This document shows, one piece after another, positions 36,840 to 49,829 of a stretch of DNA of 64,000 nt. The translations under genes and the position numbers were made by a program. Each line of letters starts with the position of its first letter. Position 1 is the first letter of the stretch. Below the pieces are notes generated by a model. The model saw nothing but the letters and a program-made list of their open reading frames with translations. It was not told the origin of the DNA and ran no database searches. The stretch comes from Tetrastigma voinierianum (taxonomy: Eukaryota > Streptophyta > Magnoliopsida > Vitales > Vitaceae): the NCBI GenBank assembly GCA_016808115.1, contig JAEQBH010005410.1, positions 62,001-126,000 of the forward strand, written 5' to 3'.

Positions 36840-39178
36840 GGTTTAGTCAAGACATACAATCTTTAGTACCCAAGAGAAGAAGGCTGGCACGCCATAACCA
36901 TCTCATCGCCTAATTCCATCAAGAATACAGCCTACTAGCATCGCCCCCAACAGCAGTACCCACACCTTCTCCTCCGCATATAGAGTCAACAGCTGTAAAC
37001 CAACTTCTTGCACTACCGCATATAGAGTCATCAGATGCATCCCAACCTAATGTTGTTCCACCTATAGAGTCACTAGCCTCAATTCGAACTTGTCTACTCC
37101 TTTGCATAAGACTCCCCACCTCAACACCTACACATGCTTCCGCACCTATTCCCCGACCTGCCAAATTCCTTCAACACATATTTATGAATTTAGGACAGCT
37201 CAAAATCTTACACTTGTGCGTTTACGAAATAATGTGTAAGTAGTATATTATAAAATCGTACACTTTTGAGTTCAACGATAACCTCAACTGATTTTCATTA
37301 GTAATCATATTTAATTTTGAGTATTTACATGTATATTTTCAATGTTGATATTTTAAAGTCTTATGTTTTGTTAATTGTGAATAATATTTAAATAGAATAT
37401 TATTTTATAGTTTAGAGCCATCTCGAAGAATCTCTTGACAGAGGAAGGCTTTTTATGGAAAATATAGATGCTGAATGGACAATGGACTACAATGGAAAAC
37501 TATTTCAGTGAAATTACATTTGTATTATACTCAATCTATAATAAATGTGCTAGGTTAACTTATTTTAAGTCTATTTTTGCATGTGTTAGTTGGAAAAAAA
37601 AAAGGGTGAAGCAACCCCTACTGCATAGAATTATGATTCAATTGCATGTCTATTTTGATTATAATATAGAATTATATACTGTAGAAATGCTTCTTGTGGG
37701 ACAATGCAATAGATGAACTAGTCAAAATAGCATGGGAGGAGAAAGTGTGTAGTTGATATCGAGACATGATATCAGAGATAAAAAGAAAATGGAAGAAGTT
37801 AAACTTCATTGATCCAGATTTATGGGAAAGATGATAGTGTTATTGGAATACACTGAAAGCAAAAAAGATTCATGAAACGTACTCTAAGAACAAAATGTTG
37901 AAGGCAACAGACGAGGCTGGACTTTCAACTCACACTGGAGGCACTGCTGCTCATTATGACCATGGGAGACGACTTGTAAGCTTTTATCCAGAACTAGTTT
38001 TCAATTCTTTTGGCTAGAATAACATGGGTGTTGTTACATAAAGGAAAGTCAAAATTGACTAAATTAAATTTGAAATGAATAGATTCTAAATTTCTGATAG
38101 TAATTTTTATATTGCGACATAGTATAATTTGTTGCTCTTAACATGATTTTCCTATTTGTAATATTTGATTGGGCAAATATCTAAATGTGATGTGGGTGGT
38201 TGTGGATTACAAATTTTTCATGGTGTTTGTAATGTTGGGTGGTTGTTGTTGTGTAAGTGTTGTTGGAAAGGTTGATCCTCATGTGAAGTTGTGTGTTGTT
38301 GTGTATTTGTTCGTTTTGGACCAAAGATCTTCATTTAGAAGCATTTTGAATATTTTTTTTTTATAGATTAATAAATGTTTTTTAATCTTGTAAGACCATA
38401 ATCTTCTAAGCATGAGTAAGGGTGAATTACTTTTTTTGTTTTTTAACGAAACGATAACTCTAATCAAACTTATCTTCTATTCGTTGGCTTATGTTATCAA
38501 GCCTTTAACCTAATTTTTATTTATGTATATTTAGGCTCATAAATCGCGCTACTCGCACTAGAAGTTATTTATACACGCATACTAAAAAAGGTGATGGTAA
38601 AACATTTGTTGATAAGAAGTCAAAACTGTAAATGTTTTTCAATTAATTGATTGTAATGTTCTTGAACTTACCTTATTATGATATTCTAATTAATTTAAAT
38701 TTTTACCAAGATGCTCTTGAGGCTAGAAGAGAGCAGTTAACACAATGCAATGAGACAATAGATGAAAATTACATGTTTTTGGATATTGTGGGTGGAAAAC
38801 AAAGCGAACGCTAGCTTTATTGGCCTTCTGCCTCAAAGCTCTGGGCAGGTAGAAGATTATGGGACTAGTGGTGCTTCAACTTCAACAACATCCCCTTCTT
38901 CTCAACAAAATGAAGAAGAAATGCAAGAGCTGCGATAGAGGCTTACTCACCAAGAGGAGGTAATTAATAAATTGGAAAGCCTAATAACACATTTATTACA
39001 ACGTATGGATGAAATGTCAAGTGCTCAAGAACCACCACTAGCCCCTACTCGTCTTGATTCTGACTCTATTCATGATAATGATACAGATGATGATGATGAC
39101 AACAATATAATCAGTAGTATCTATTGTTATCTCAAGTTTCAATCTATCGTGTTATGCAGTTATCAACATGTTTTATGA
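36840..39178 (+). pseudogene. CACTA second protein (Transposase_24 / TNPA type)
   Basis: In CACTA elements this protein binds the subterminal repeats and helps the transposase. A Pro/Ser/Thr-rich start (about 36880-37170) is followed by a segment with KMEEVKLH-like sequence, then, after frame corrections, LKATDEAGLSTHTGGTAAHY (37890-37960). Next come RSYLYTHTKKGDGKTFVDKK (38562-38625), REQLTQCNETIDEN and a DIVGGKQSE block (38720-38810), the known Ptta/En/Spm plant transposase signature. It ends with a Gln/Glu-rich coiled-coil tail (38900-39110) and an Asp-rich C-terminus. Intron-like gaps and stops separate the blocks. Confidence 0.82.
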
Positions 39179-40015
39179 CTTGTTATTATTGCTAATTTTT
39201 ATTTTATGTAAGATTATATTTTTAAGTGCATCTTCTAGTTATGTTTTATGTAATTGAATATTTTAATCAAGATTATTATTTGTCATTTTATTAGCATTTT
39301 GAATCGTATATTAATCTACTTTATTGTAAATTATTTTATTTTTATCGTGATTACAATTAAATTAAATATGTAAAAATATATTACATAATTTTAAATTACC
39401 TATAGATTACTTTACCAAAAATATAAATAAACGACTATTATCGATAGATTACCTACTAAAAGTATACAATATGAACGAAAATTATTTCACTGTAATAAAG
39501 TACCTACTAAAAGTATAAATTAATGAAATTATTCCCGACGGATTACTTACTAAAAGTATAAATGAATGAAATTACTATCGACATATTACCTACAAATCTA
39601 ACCATTACCTACAAATTACCGACAAATTTACCTACTAAATTGGCAAGTTAGGCGACTAATTTACTCTGCTGCATTACTAACAACAGGCAAACTAGCAGAA
39701 TGGAAATTACCTATAAAATTTACCTATAATATAGTAGTCACTAAATTTACTCACAAAATTACCTACAAAAAAAAAATAGTAGGTAAAGTCATTTCTCGAC
39801 AAAATATGACATGGTTTTACCTATCACTTACTGACTAATATTTTTATAGGTAATTACCTACTATTTCACTTTTTTGTTGGTAATTTTTTTATCGACATAG
39901 ATATTACCTACAATTGTGTTCGATAGGAAATTAGTAAGTAAATTGGGTTACCTACAAAATTTCAATTATTACCTATTCAAATGCTTGATATGTAAACTAT
40001 TAATTTCTTGTAGTG
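39179..40015. repeat. Right subterminal array of the large CACTA
   Basis: 39179-39390 is AT-rich 3' sequence. From about 39400 to the end, TTACCTAC / ATTACCTACAAA and inverted GTAGGTAA words recur every 15-50 bases, then the CTTGTAGTG terminus. It mirrors the left array at 15829-16340. Confidence 0.78.
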
Positions 40016-40018
40016 AAA

Positions 40019-40424
40019 AGGCAACTACCTAAAGAAATGTCACAAGGAAAGTCAAAAGAAGCAAATAAGTTGAGATAAGGAGGTGATGTCTACTAAAAAC
40101 CAAATTTGGAAGGAAGACTAATGGAGGATGCACGAGCCCAGGTGCAGATCTAATGTGGAAGAAGTGGTTGAAGAAATGGATTTGAGAACTATTATAATAG
40201 GTACAATTCCTATTTCTTTGGAATGTTCTACTAGTTTTCTAATTTTATCAAATTTCTTCAAATCAAAAAAGATGGAGAAAAGCCTAATAAAGATAGAGGT
40301 AGAGAAAGAACATTTTCCAATAAGAAGAAAAATATAGTCAAAAGGTTTTTGAAGGAAGCAGGGTCTAGAGGTAATACTGAAAAAACCTATTGTATAAAAT
40401 GACAAGGTATATAAGCAAATTTTA
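40019..40424 (+). pseudogene. Tat gag, continued after the CACTA
   Basis: RQLPKEMSQGKSKEANKL resumes the gag sequence cut at 11334. Further blocks to about 40405 look like the linker before the protease (VVEEMDLRTI-type and SKKMEKSLIKI-type segments). The retrotransposon sequence then stops at the AT-rich insert and returns at 43010. Confidence 0.65.
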
Positions 40425-43010
40425 ATGGCAATTACAAATCGGATATATGAACCGATAAATCAAATATCGGATAGTACCGAAACAAAATCAGCAATTGAAA
40501 GTCGATTGAGTAAAAAATTAAAAAAATATGGGAAATATCATTGATATTTCGACAATATATATAGAAAAATATAAATATAACGTCGAAATATAGAGAGTCA
40601 CCAACAAGTACGAGTAAAGTTAAAATCCGTTGAAAAAATCTAACAAAAAAAATCAGAAAAAATCGATGATTTATCGCCGATATTTCTAATATATCTACGA
40701 GTAGATGGCGGTGAGTAGATGGCTGAGATGGCGTCGTTTAGTCCTCGTACTTTCACGTGTTTAAAGCGTCCATGCCATATGAGTCCGTACCAAATGAGTA
40801 CTGAAATTCAGCCATTGATGATATAGATTGTGAGGAGGGTAAGGTTTCAAACATCAAGAAAAGAGAAAATGAGGGATTAGGCAAGAGCAAAGGAGGGTCG
40901 CTGTTTTTTTATTTACGCCGAATAAATTTTTTTGTTTAATATCAATGTAAGATTTAATAAGATAAGATAAGCTATTATTTTTTTTAATGACGATAATGAG
41001 TATGATCAGAATTATAATATTATTTTGAAAGTTCGCCTCTAACCCATTTTTAATGGAATAAGTTTGGTTTAACTATAATCGAGTTTTTAATAGGTTTGAT
41101 TTTATTTTCTCAAATCCAAAATATGTTCAGGCATTGTTATTCCTTGTAAAACTCGATAAAATTAGAAATTTTTAAAAATGGCAAAATATTAATAAAAATA
41201 ATAAATTACCATAAGGGTTCAGGGAAGTCTATAAATTTATTTTGTGGATCCCTGATGATCTAAATACACTCGCTAAATCTGCCTCTTCGCTAAATCTAGT
41301 GATCCGTAAAAGTTTCATCAATTACGGTATTAAATGTAAATTTTTCGATTCTGTTCTTCTGGATGTTGGTCAATGATTATGACGCAGATTTTTACTAAAA
41401 ATCTCAGGTTTCAAGAATGACATGAGTTCATTGAAAATAAAGGAACCAAAAGAATAAATCATACAGAACGGATTCATCGAAGCAATACGACCACGTGATC
41501 CAAAATAATAATAATGTGTTCGTATTCGATTATATTTTAAAATAATTTTATTATTTTATTTTTTATACTTTAATATAAATAATTATTATTATTATAATGT
41601 TTTTACTGGAATAATTTATAGGTTCATAATATTTTATTTTTATGAAAATATTAATTTTAATATAATAAAATAAAAAGCAAATATAAAAATTAAATTAAAA
41701 AAATAAAAACAAAAATAAATGTAAATCCGGACGAGTTTGAGAATTTTTCCTACCTCCGCTACGCCTCGCTTAATTTTTAAACGGTATGCTTGTGAGAATC
41801 GAAAAATAAACGAATGCACAGACGGACCGCCCCATCCCAAATCCTCTTGTTGTCATCCCTAGTAATGTATTGCCAAATTTCTTCTTTTATCGTGACACAA
41901 TCAGTTTTTTCTCATTTTTATGGAAAACGACTTTTTCCGAATAAAAGTCAAATATTTTCAATTTTCTATTCATAACTTTTTAAAAAAATTTCCAAGAATA
42001 AAGTTTCACAAAATTTAAAAATAATAATAATGCCGAAAGCTATTTAAATTTTGAAGAACCTTAGAGTATGAGAGTGCCTATACAATATCTTTCTTTTTTC
42101 TTTTTTTTCTTTTTTTTAAATCGATCCTTTAACTATATATTAAATAAACTGACCAGCTGATTTGAGCTTTTTTTAATAGAGTTGTTACTCATAATTTATT
42201 TTCCTAATATCCACCCTATATAAGTTAATTTAAAAATAAAAAGGTGTTCTTTTTTTCGAAAAGCAATTTCTAAAATCTATAATTCCAATTTATCATAATT
42301 AATTTATGGAATAATTTCAACTTTTAAAAATATATAAAATATGTAAGTTTGAAAATGATATTTATAGAATATATTGAATGTAGCTTATGGAATATAAGTT
42401 TGAAAATATATTTACAACTTTTATAATTCAATTTACTATAATTAATTTAAGGAATAAAATAGTTTTTCTCTTTTTTGAAAGCATAAATAGTTTTTCTTAA
42501 TATCTGGAATTTATATAAGTTAATTTGAAATATAAAAGCTAAGTTCTAAAACCTTATATCCTGGCATCCTGCACAAGAATTTATGAATTAAAATTTTATT
42601 ATCTTAAATTTCAAGCTGCACATTAATTTATTATTATTATTTTTTAAATCAAATGCAAGTTAATTTATAATTTAATAATAATGAAATGGTAAGGAAAATT
42701 GAATCATTATATTAATACAAACCTTATTAATTTAGTAATTATAAATTGATAAATTCAAACTAATTTTTATCCTGCTTTTGAAAGCAATCTAATTTTAATC
42801 TTAATCTTAATTAAAATATCAGCCATTATTTAATTACATATTAATTTAGTAATTATAAAATATTATCCATGTGCATCCAATATTTGTATCAACCAATATA
42901 TGTATTTTACTTAATTTTATATCATTTTCTCTTTACCAACATTTTTGTAAAAATATCCACCAATATTTTCGATGTATCCATGAAATCCAATTACTGATAT
43001 ATCTATATTT
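40425..43010. other. AT-rich insert with GATATTTC-rich ends
   Basis: This stretch separates Tat gag from its protease. Its two ends are rich in ATATCG-, GATATTTCG- and TATCGATA-type words in both orientations (about 40440-40690 and 42955-43016), like degenerate terminal inverted repeats of a DNA transposon, perhaps Mutator-type. No duplication is clear, and the 2.3 kb interior (poly-A/T tracts) has no recognisable protein. Length and position suggest a non-autonomous element. Confidence 0.4.
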
Positions 43011-44640
43011 ATCGATATTTTGATCCTTGATAATAGATCAGTAATCAATGTGATGCCATTAAAGATGTTAAGAGCATTAGGAAGAGACATTGGTGATCTA
43101 ATTGAAATAGAAGTGTCTATGTCACTTTTATCAAACTTCTCAAAGACTCTACAGCCCGATTTCATTGACATCACTCGTGATGCAAGACTCATGATTTCCG
43201 CTTCGTGATTAATTCCTAATTCGCTACAACCCGCAATGCTCTGCTGCCAAATATCGGATCCATATGTACCTACAAACATCCTCACTTCTAATTTTTATTG
43301 TTCTTTAACCCATGATTGGAAGCAAAATAGTACAGGTATGACAACAACTTCACGCAAACCCCAGATTTTGTCGAGGGGGTTCATTACGCCAACCGTTATT
43401 CGTCGTAACAAAACTGAAGGGAAAGAAGAAGGACGAGGCTCTAAGGAACTACAAGCATGAAGTCAAGAGGATACTAATGAAATCCAAAACTGCTTTCCAA
43501 CTTCTAAAGATAACTACTATCGTGTATTTTAGGGTCAGACATCAGGTCGATCATCAGGGACTAACATGAAAAAGTATTCTCATGAAGAGAAATGCAACCG
43601 CCATAGCTGTGATATCTAAAATGCAAATGCAACAGACATCGAAAAATTGCGTATGAGCATTCCATGACATCAGGACTAAAGTGATTTATGAGGGAGATTT
43701 AGATGAAGAGAGGGGAGAAATTCAAATTGAAGATTTGGAGCGAGCTCCTTTAAATGGAAGACAACAAGCTTTAAGTACATGATCATATGGAAGAAGTCAA
43801 CTTCGGCACTATGGAAGAGCCAAGCATTACTTACACAATTTCTCTCTTACCCATTAACTTGAATGAACATATTCTATCGCTATTGCAAGAATTCAAATAT
43901 GTTTTGCTTGGAATTATGATAAGATGCCAAGATTGAATAGGAATCTTATGGAACAACATCTTCCCATCATGCCCTAATTCCATCATTTCTAACAACTACC
44001 TAGAAGAAGGTCCAAGGAAGTAGAGTTAAAGATAAAGGAGGAAATTGAGAAACTATTGAAGGCCAAATTCATCAAGTCAACAAGGTATGTGCAATGGTTA
44101 GTAAATATTGTTCTTATAATGAAGAAAAATGGACATCTTCGGATTTTAATAGCAGTAGAAGATATACTTAAGCCCGCTTTTAGATGTCCCGCTCCATTGT
44201 GGACATTTGAATGGTTAGTTATGTCTTTCGTCTTAAGAGAATGCGTACAACTTACCAAAGGGTGATGAATGCCTTTTTCCATGACATACTAGACCACCAC
44301 ATGAAGGTATACATTGATGATATTGTGGTTAGATCTAAAAAAGCCAGTGAGCATGTGAACCATCTAAAGAAAAGCTTTGAGATAATGAAACATCATCGGG
44401 CTGAGCTTAACCCACTCAAATGTACTGGAGTTAGTACCGAGAATTTTCGGATTCCTAATTCATCAAAGAGGGATAAAAGTGGATCATAACAAAGCAAAAG
44501 CTATTATTTCAACCAAAACTCCACAAAACAAAAAAGAACTCCAAATTTCTTGGGTTAGGTAAATTATTTAAGAAGATATATCTCTAACCTGGCAGGTAAA
44601 ACCAAGGAATTACCTGACTTAGTAAAGCTAAATAATGTGG
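43011..44640 (+). pseudogene. Tat protease and reverse transcriptase, RT core deleted
   Basis: The protease appears as LILDNRSVINVMPLKMLRAL (43020-43080), the family's DNGS motif mutated to DNRS. RT resumes at about 44035 with EIEKLLKAKFIKSTRY and NIVLIMKKNGHLRI. Directly after come LKPAFRCPAPL and FEWLVM. The segment between, which should carry DFRDLN and the YSGYNQI block with the first catalytic Asp, is missing. The YIDDIVV motif with the other two Asp is kept (44310-44335), then NHLKKSFEIMKHH and LNPLKC. Frame changes occur throughout. Confidence 0.85.
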
Positions 44641-46070
44641 AAGAGTTTAGGTAGGAGGAACGACATCAAGCAACATTTAACAACATCAAAGAGTACCTCT
44701 CTAAACCTCTTGTTTTAATGCCTCTTATTCAAGGCCACCGGCTTAAATTATATTTATCAGCCACAAATGAGTCAATAGGTTAGCTTTTACCACAAAACAA
44801 TCATAAAGGCCATGAGCAGACTATATATTATTTAAGTAGGGTCTTAAATCCCGCAGAAACAAGATATACCCCAATTGAAAATTTATGTTTGGCCTTGTAC
44901 TTTGCATGTACCAAATTGAGACATTACTTAATTATGTCTCGAGTGTATGTAGTAACATGCTTAACGGGCCATTGATTACAAGAGGATCCCTTGCTTTGTT
45001 AGAATTCACCTTGATTTAATTTCCACATAAATCAGTCAAGGGACAACCACTAGCGGATTTCCTATCTGATCATCCTTCCTTAGAGTTTGGATAGAGCACA
45101 ATGTGAAGCTGAATTACGGAGCGTAAAAATGAACCTTGGATCCTCAAATTTGATGGTTTACACGTAAAAATCAAATTTGGTGCATGAGTAGTGATTATTT
45201 CACTAAGGGAAGTAAAGATCAGACGGTTTTTCAATTCGCTTTGAATCACTGAACAATCGTGCTAAGTACGTAAGTTTTGGTGATTGGTTTAGAGATCCTA
45301 ATAGAGCTTGGGGCAAAAGATGTTCGAGTCATTAGAGATTCTCAATTGGTACTTCAGTAATTAGCAGGGGAGTATAAATACAACAGTTTACTTTTGACAC
45401 CTTGTTTTACTACTAACATTCAATTGTTAGATTCATTCGATAATGTGAAATTTGAACATGTGCCTAGGGGATCAAATTAGAGGCTAATGAACTTGCTCAA
45501 ATAGTCTTTAGTGTAAAAAGGGGTGAAGAATAAACTCATCATGATAGAGAAGAAGAATAGCCCTTCAATTTTTGAAAGGGGGATCGACCTAGACATCTTC
45601 AATAATGACATGAACATTGTTGTAGATTGGAGAATAGAGTTCAGAGAATATTTGGAGAATCCAAACAAGAGGGTTCCCCACAAAACAAAGGCCAAAGCTT
45701 AGAATTTTGTTCTACTAGAAGGAGAACTATACGGAAAGGACTTGATAGGTTATTACTTAAGTGCTTATCGTATTCCTGCATTAACACGATGCGGGAAGTT
45801 ATGAAGCGTTCATGAAGGAGTTCAGAGCCCCATCAATTCGAGTAAAGATGTGGTGGTTAATTAGAAGACATGACTATTTTTGGCCGAGCATTCTAAAAGA
45901 ATGCATCACTTACTTTAAAGGTTATCAACAATGCCAAAAGCATGGAAGCATGTAAAGGATCCCTGTTGTTTGCACTCAATAGTAAAGTCATGACTGTTCA
46001 GAGGATGGGCCATGGACTTCATTGGGAAGATTCATCCAACATTATCAAAAGGGCACAACTTCATCCTAGT
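44641..46070 (+). pseudogene. Tat RNase H and N-terminal integrase
   Basis: RNase H-type blocks: LKLYLSATNESIG (about 44740-44780), TIYYLSRVLNPAETRYTPIE and NLCLALYFACTKLRHYL (44820-44935). A second RNase H-like stretch lies near 45110-45420. Integrase begins with a broken HHCC region (VHEGV near 45808, then QQCQKHG-type sequence near 45925) and the family's FRGWAMDFIGKIHP and GHNFILV (about 46000-46070). The solo LTR interrupts right there, and the rest is at 54503. Confidence 0.82.
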
Positions 46071-46299
46071 TGTGAAACCCGAGAAAAACGTATTTTTCCG
46101 GGGGTAAAAGAGCGACCGCACTTTCGCTGATTCAGACAAAGTAAACCCTAGATTTTCTCTCAGATCTCTGATGACGAAACAGCATCACACCGTTAGAATC
46201 ATCTCCCGAAATCTAGCTGGAACTGGTAGGAACTACGCCTTAATCCCCGAGACGCCGATTTTTCACGCAATTCGAGATTCAACGGACCAATCACGGGGT

Positions 46300-46355
46300 G
46301 ACACATGTCATGAGAGTGCATGCCACGTGGCATGAGAGTGCATGCCACATGGCAC
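46300..46355. promoter_or_regulatory. Tandem G-box palindromes in the LTR
   Basis: A segment of about 22 bp with CATGAGAGTGCATGCCAC is repeated twice. The first copy contains the perfect palindrome TGCCACGTGGCA (46321-46332), with a CACGTG G-box core; the second has CACATG. They occupy the same part of the LTR as the CACATG palindrome in the 24184 copy. Confidence 0.45.
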
Positions 46356-49211
46356 CAGAATTGGGGACACTTGGCACTTGAGGGCCAGCAACATGCCCCG
46401 TGAATTTACGCACATAGCGGAATGAGTTTTCGCATGAGCGACACATGCCTTAATCCAGCCATGTCACGCGATGTCAGAACATGTCTAAAAGCCAGTGGCT
46501 CGTGCTGATTGATCAAAAACATGGTGAAGGGGAAGAATAATTCCCATTTTAGGAACAATTCTCGTGAGTCGAGGAGTAGGGAGGAGAACTAGGGAGAAAG
46601 ACCGGAAAATAGAAGGAAAGAAAGGGAAGGAAAATGAGGGAGAAAAAGCTACAAGACCTATCATAGTATGTTGAAGGATCAAAGACTTTGGATCCCAATA
46701 CACTACAAGAGGTAGAGACTTTGCCTATTTGGTTTTCCTTGCTTAGGGGCCAAAGTGGAAATGGCATTGGTTGAGTTTGGTCAGACCCTCAATGAAGGAT
46801 TTCGTGTTTAGGTAAATGTTGTGTTTAGGAGAGATGTCGCTCTCGCTTTTTTTTTTTTTTTTCCTTCGACCCTTTGATTCGTGTTCCCGCCATAACATGT
46901 CCGAATTGCTAATAGGATTTCAATCTGTCAAACTAGATTCTAGAGGTAGGGAGAACATATCTCCTGAAATATGTCTATCCACTTCCACTTCTTTTCAATT
47001 TTAAATGCATTCAAAGTGGAGCTAGTTCAGTAGTTTTCCTGGGTGTTTGCAATGGCAGATCCCGTGCGAATTAGCAGCCAAGTTTCGCTAATAACTTTGC
47101 CATCACACATCATATAATTGAACATTCCAATTGCTGGATGGGGCCAGGCTTTTAGAGGCAAAACATTATCTCTTGAAATAGGTCTATCCAATTTTTCGAC
47201 TCTTTAATCTTTAAATGCATTCAAAGCGGAACTCATGAGCCGTGAAGCCGTCTGCTAACCGATTAGTTATATTAAAAACAAAGCAGCCACAAAACTGCTT
47301 TCCTCGCTTTTAGATAAGCTCTTTAAATCATAGATTCTGTGATGTCTTGGGTTAATCTCTATACTAAACACAGATGGTATGAGGCTTCTTGAATCTAGCT
47401 TCATTGTAATCAGGGACAGCGTCATCTCTTAAGTTAAGAGATTGACATGATGACTTTATCAGGTGTTCTAAATATCGTGTCACACCTCGATTCCCATCCG
47501 ACCTGACTGGCGGATTTCTGAACGAGTTCGGGGAAGTAGACCACATAAAGGGACTTTTACCATATATATATATATATATTTTTATTTTTTTTAAAAGTCA
47601 ACTGCAGCCCTGCGGTGGCCGGCTCCACATCTTATAACAGAATCAAAATATCAAAAGAACTACCACCGGAGTGGTGTCCATCAAAATCTATACGAATACT
47701 TACCAGTCCCATTTATAAATACAAACTCCAGACTTCTTTACATTTACAAATCCAGCACTTAATCCATAATATGTAAAGTGAACCTCATAAAAGGTGTCGC
47801 CTAAATTGCAGCGGATGTTTTCAGACGTCTTCTCCTGTACCTACACGGATTAAAAACCCGTGCTAAGCTTTACGCTTAGTGGGAAACATATCTTATAACT
47901 TATACTGATACACATGATAAACATATAACAGAAACAGATATCACAATCTTCATGAATTCATATAATCCAAATGTATAATGTGTCGATCATATTCGTAACA
48001 AACTTAGACATATACAATGACAAGGCATCCAATTGCTCCTTTTACATGTATCATGACTTTCGTTTTCGTGCTTCATTTCTCCTCGATCCATGTCATTGAC
48101 ATAATTCTCGTCTTCACTGGAAATTCTCAGGACTTTTAATTAATTCTTACATCTCCCATAGAGGCATGTAGTCTATACAGATACCCGTATATATAGTCGT
48201 AGCAGCTGAATTCCTTTTATTCAAATTTGCATGGTTTATGTTCATGGTTTTATTATACAACTAAACATATACTTATGCGAAGATAATTCGTAGGTTCACT
48301 CACGGTTCATCTCCCGAAGGACACATTCTTCTCTTCATATTCCTCAGATGAAGCAATGAACTTATACATATACTTGTGAGACGAGGTAATTTATCCACTC
48401 ATATTTATCTCAAGCTCTACTTGTTTCGAGCTCCCGTAGGAGTTACATAACTTATGCTTATACAAAGGTACTTATGCATCAAAATAAGATCTATCTCAGA
48501 TCTCCCCATAGAGTTTACGATATATTACGAACGATATTGGTATCATGTAATCCCTATTCTTATGTATCTTAAGTACCCGTAAGTACTACTTGTTCAAATG
48601 TCCCAAGAGACTCACACTTGTGCTTATATCAAACTTATCTTATACTCATACGAGTGACTCAGTAGTACTACCGGTTTATCCTTATCCTGGGCTTATACGA
48701 GATACTGTAGGTACCACAGATTAATCGTATACGTATACCCGTAGGTACAGCGGTAAATTAATCGGGATACGTGAGTACCTGCAGTACTTCAGAACTAGAT
48801 TTACGGGCTGCAGATACTTTGTATTCATACTTGAGAATATTATACATCTTTGTCTTCACGATCTTATACCGGTATTACGAGCTTATTCTTGTACTTCTCG
48901 TAATCTTATTCTTGTATTTCTCGGATCTTATTCTTCGATTACTTTAACATATACTTGTCTTACTTTAACTATACTATACAGGGTATTTCACCTTGTATTC
49001 CGATATTGTATAATTTTAGGTACCAATAACATTTTGTTAGTACAAAAAGTGCACTGTGTGAGGGTACTACGCACGTATTCATTATACAGAGAAATCAGAG
49101 GGTACACACAGGATTCTTATACTTATTCTTATATTTCGATCTTATACCTATTTTACGTATATTATACTTATCTTACTTGATCTTATACTTGCATTACGGA
49201 ACATGTACTTG

Positions 49212-49592
49212 TCTTACGATCTTATACTTTGTTTTACATACGAGTACCCGTAGGTCACCGGACTTATACTTGTTTTACTAATACTGAGTACCAGAGGTAC
49301 TCACTGACTTATACTTGTTTTACCGATGCCTGAGTACGTAGGTACTACTCGGATTCTTATACTTATTTTATCGATACTGAGTACCTGTGAGGTGCCACTG
49401 GACTTATACTTGTTTTACCGATAATACGAGTACCGTAGGTACTACTCGGGACTTATACTTATTTTAATGACATGGGAGCACTGTAGGTACCACTGACTTA
49501 TACTGCTTTTATCGATACTGGGAGTACCCATGTGTACTACTCGAACTTATACTTATTTTGATCACGAATACCCGTGGGTACTATTGCAGAGA
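49212..49592. repeat. Minisatellite, 44-49 bp unit, about 8 copies
   Basis: Each unit contains ACTTATACTTGTTTTACCGA, then a GAGTACCCGTAGGTACTACT-like half with a GTAGGTAC core. Starts fall at about 49212, 49260, 49305, 49353, 49401, 49450, 49495 and 49544. More degenerate relatives extend upstream to about 48290. Confidence 0.8.
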
Positions 49593-49829
49593 GATTAATC
49601 AAATACAAAGAACACTTCTGTGAGGTACTACGTAACAGATACAAGAGGCAAGATCGCATCTTTTACTCTTATTCTTTATTCAGTTGTCTTATCATATGTC
49701 CTGTTCGACTACCTGCACCAAATCATATGTTAAATGAAGCAGGACGGAGCATAATGGCACCAAGGTACAATACAAGATCATGCCGTGAGTACAAAGAAGG
49801 GAGTAATCAAGATCACAAGAGTGTCGTGT

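Larger units (their letters stand above)
11335..40015 (+). mobile_element. CACTA (En/Spm) transposon, large, with nested inserts
   Basis: The left end is CACTACAAGAATTTGACAGT and the right end, read inverted, is CACTACAAGAAATTAATAGT. This gives an imperfect terminal repeat of about 29 bp that begins CACTA as the superfamily requires. The 3-bp duplication AAA flanks it (11332-11334 and 40016-40018). Dense TTACCTAC / GTAGGTAA motifs fill both subterminal regions. Inside are remnants of a TNP2 transposase and a Transposase_24-type protein, the two genes of an autonomous CACTA. Full span is 28.7 kb. Without the small CACTA, the chromovirus and the solo LTR it is about 9.7 kb. Both genes are broken, so it can no longer move itself. 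Confidence 0.88.
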
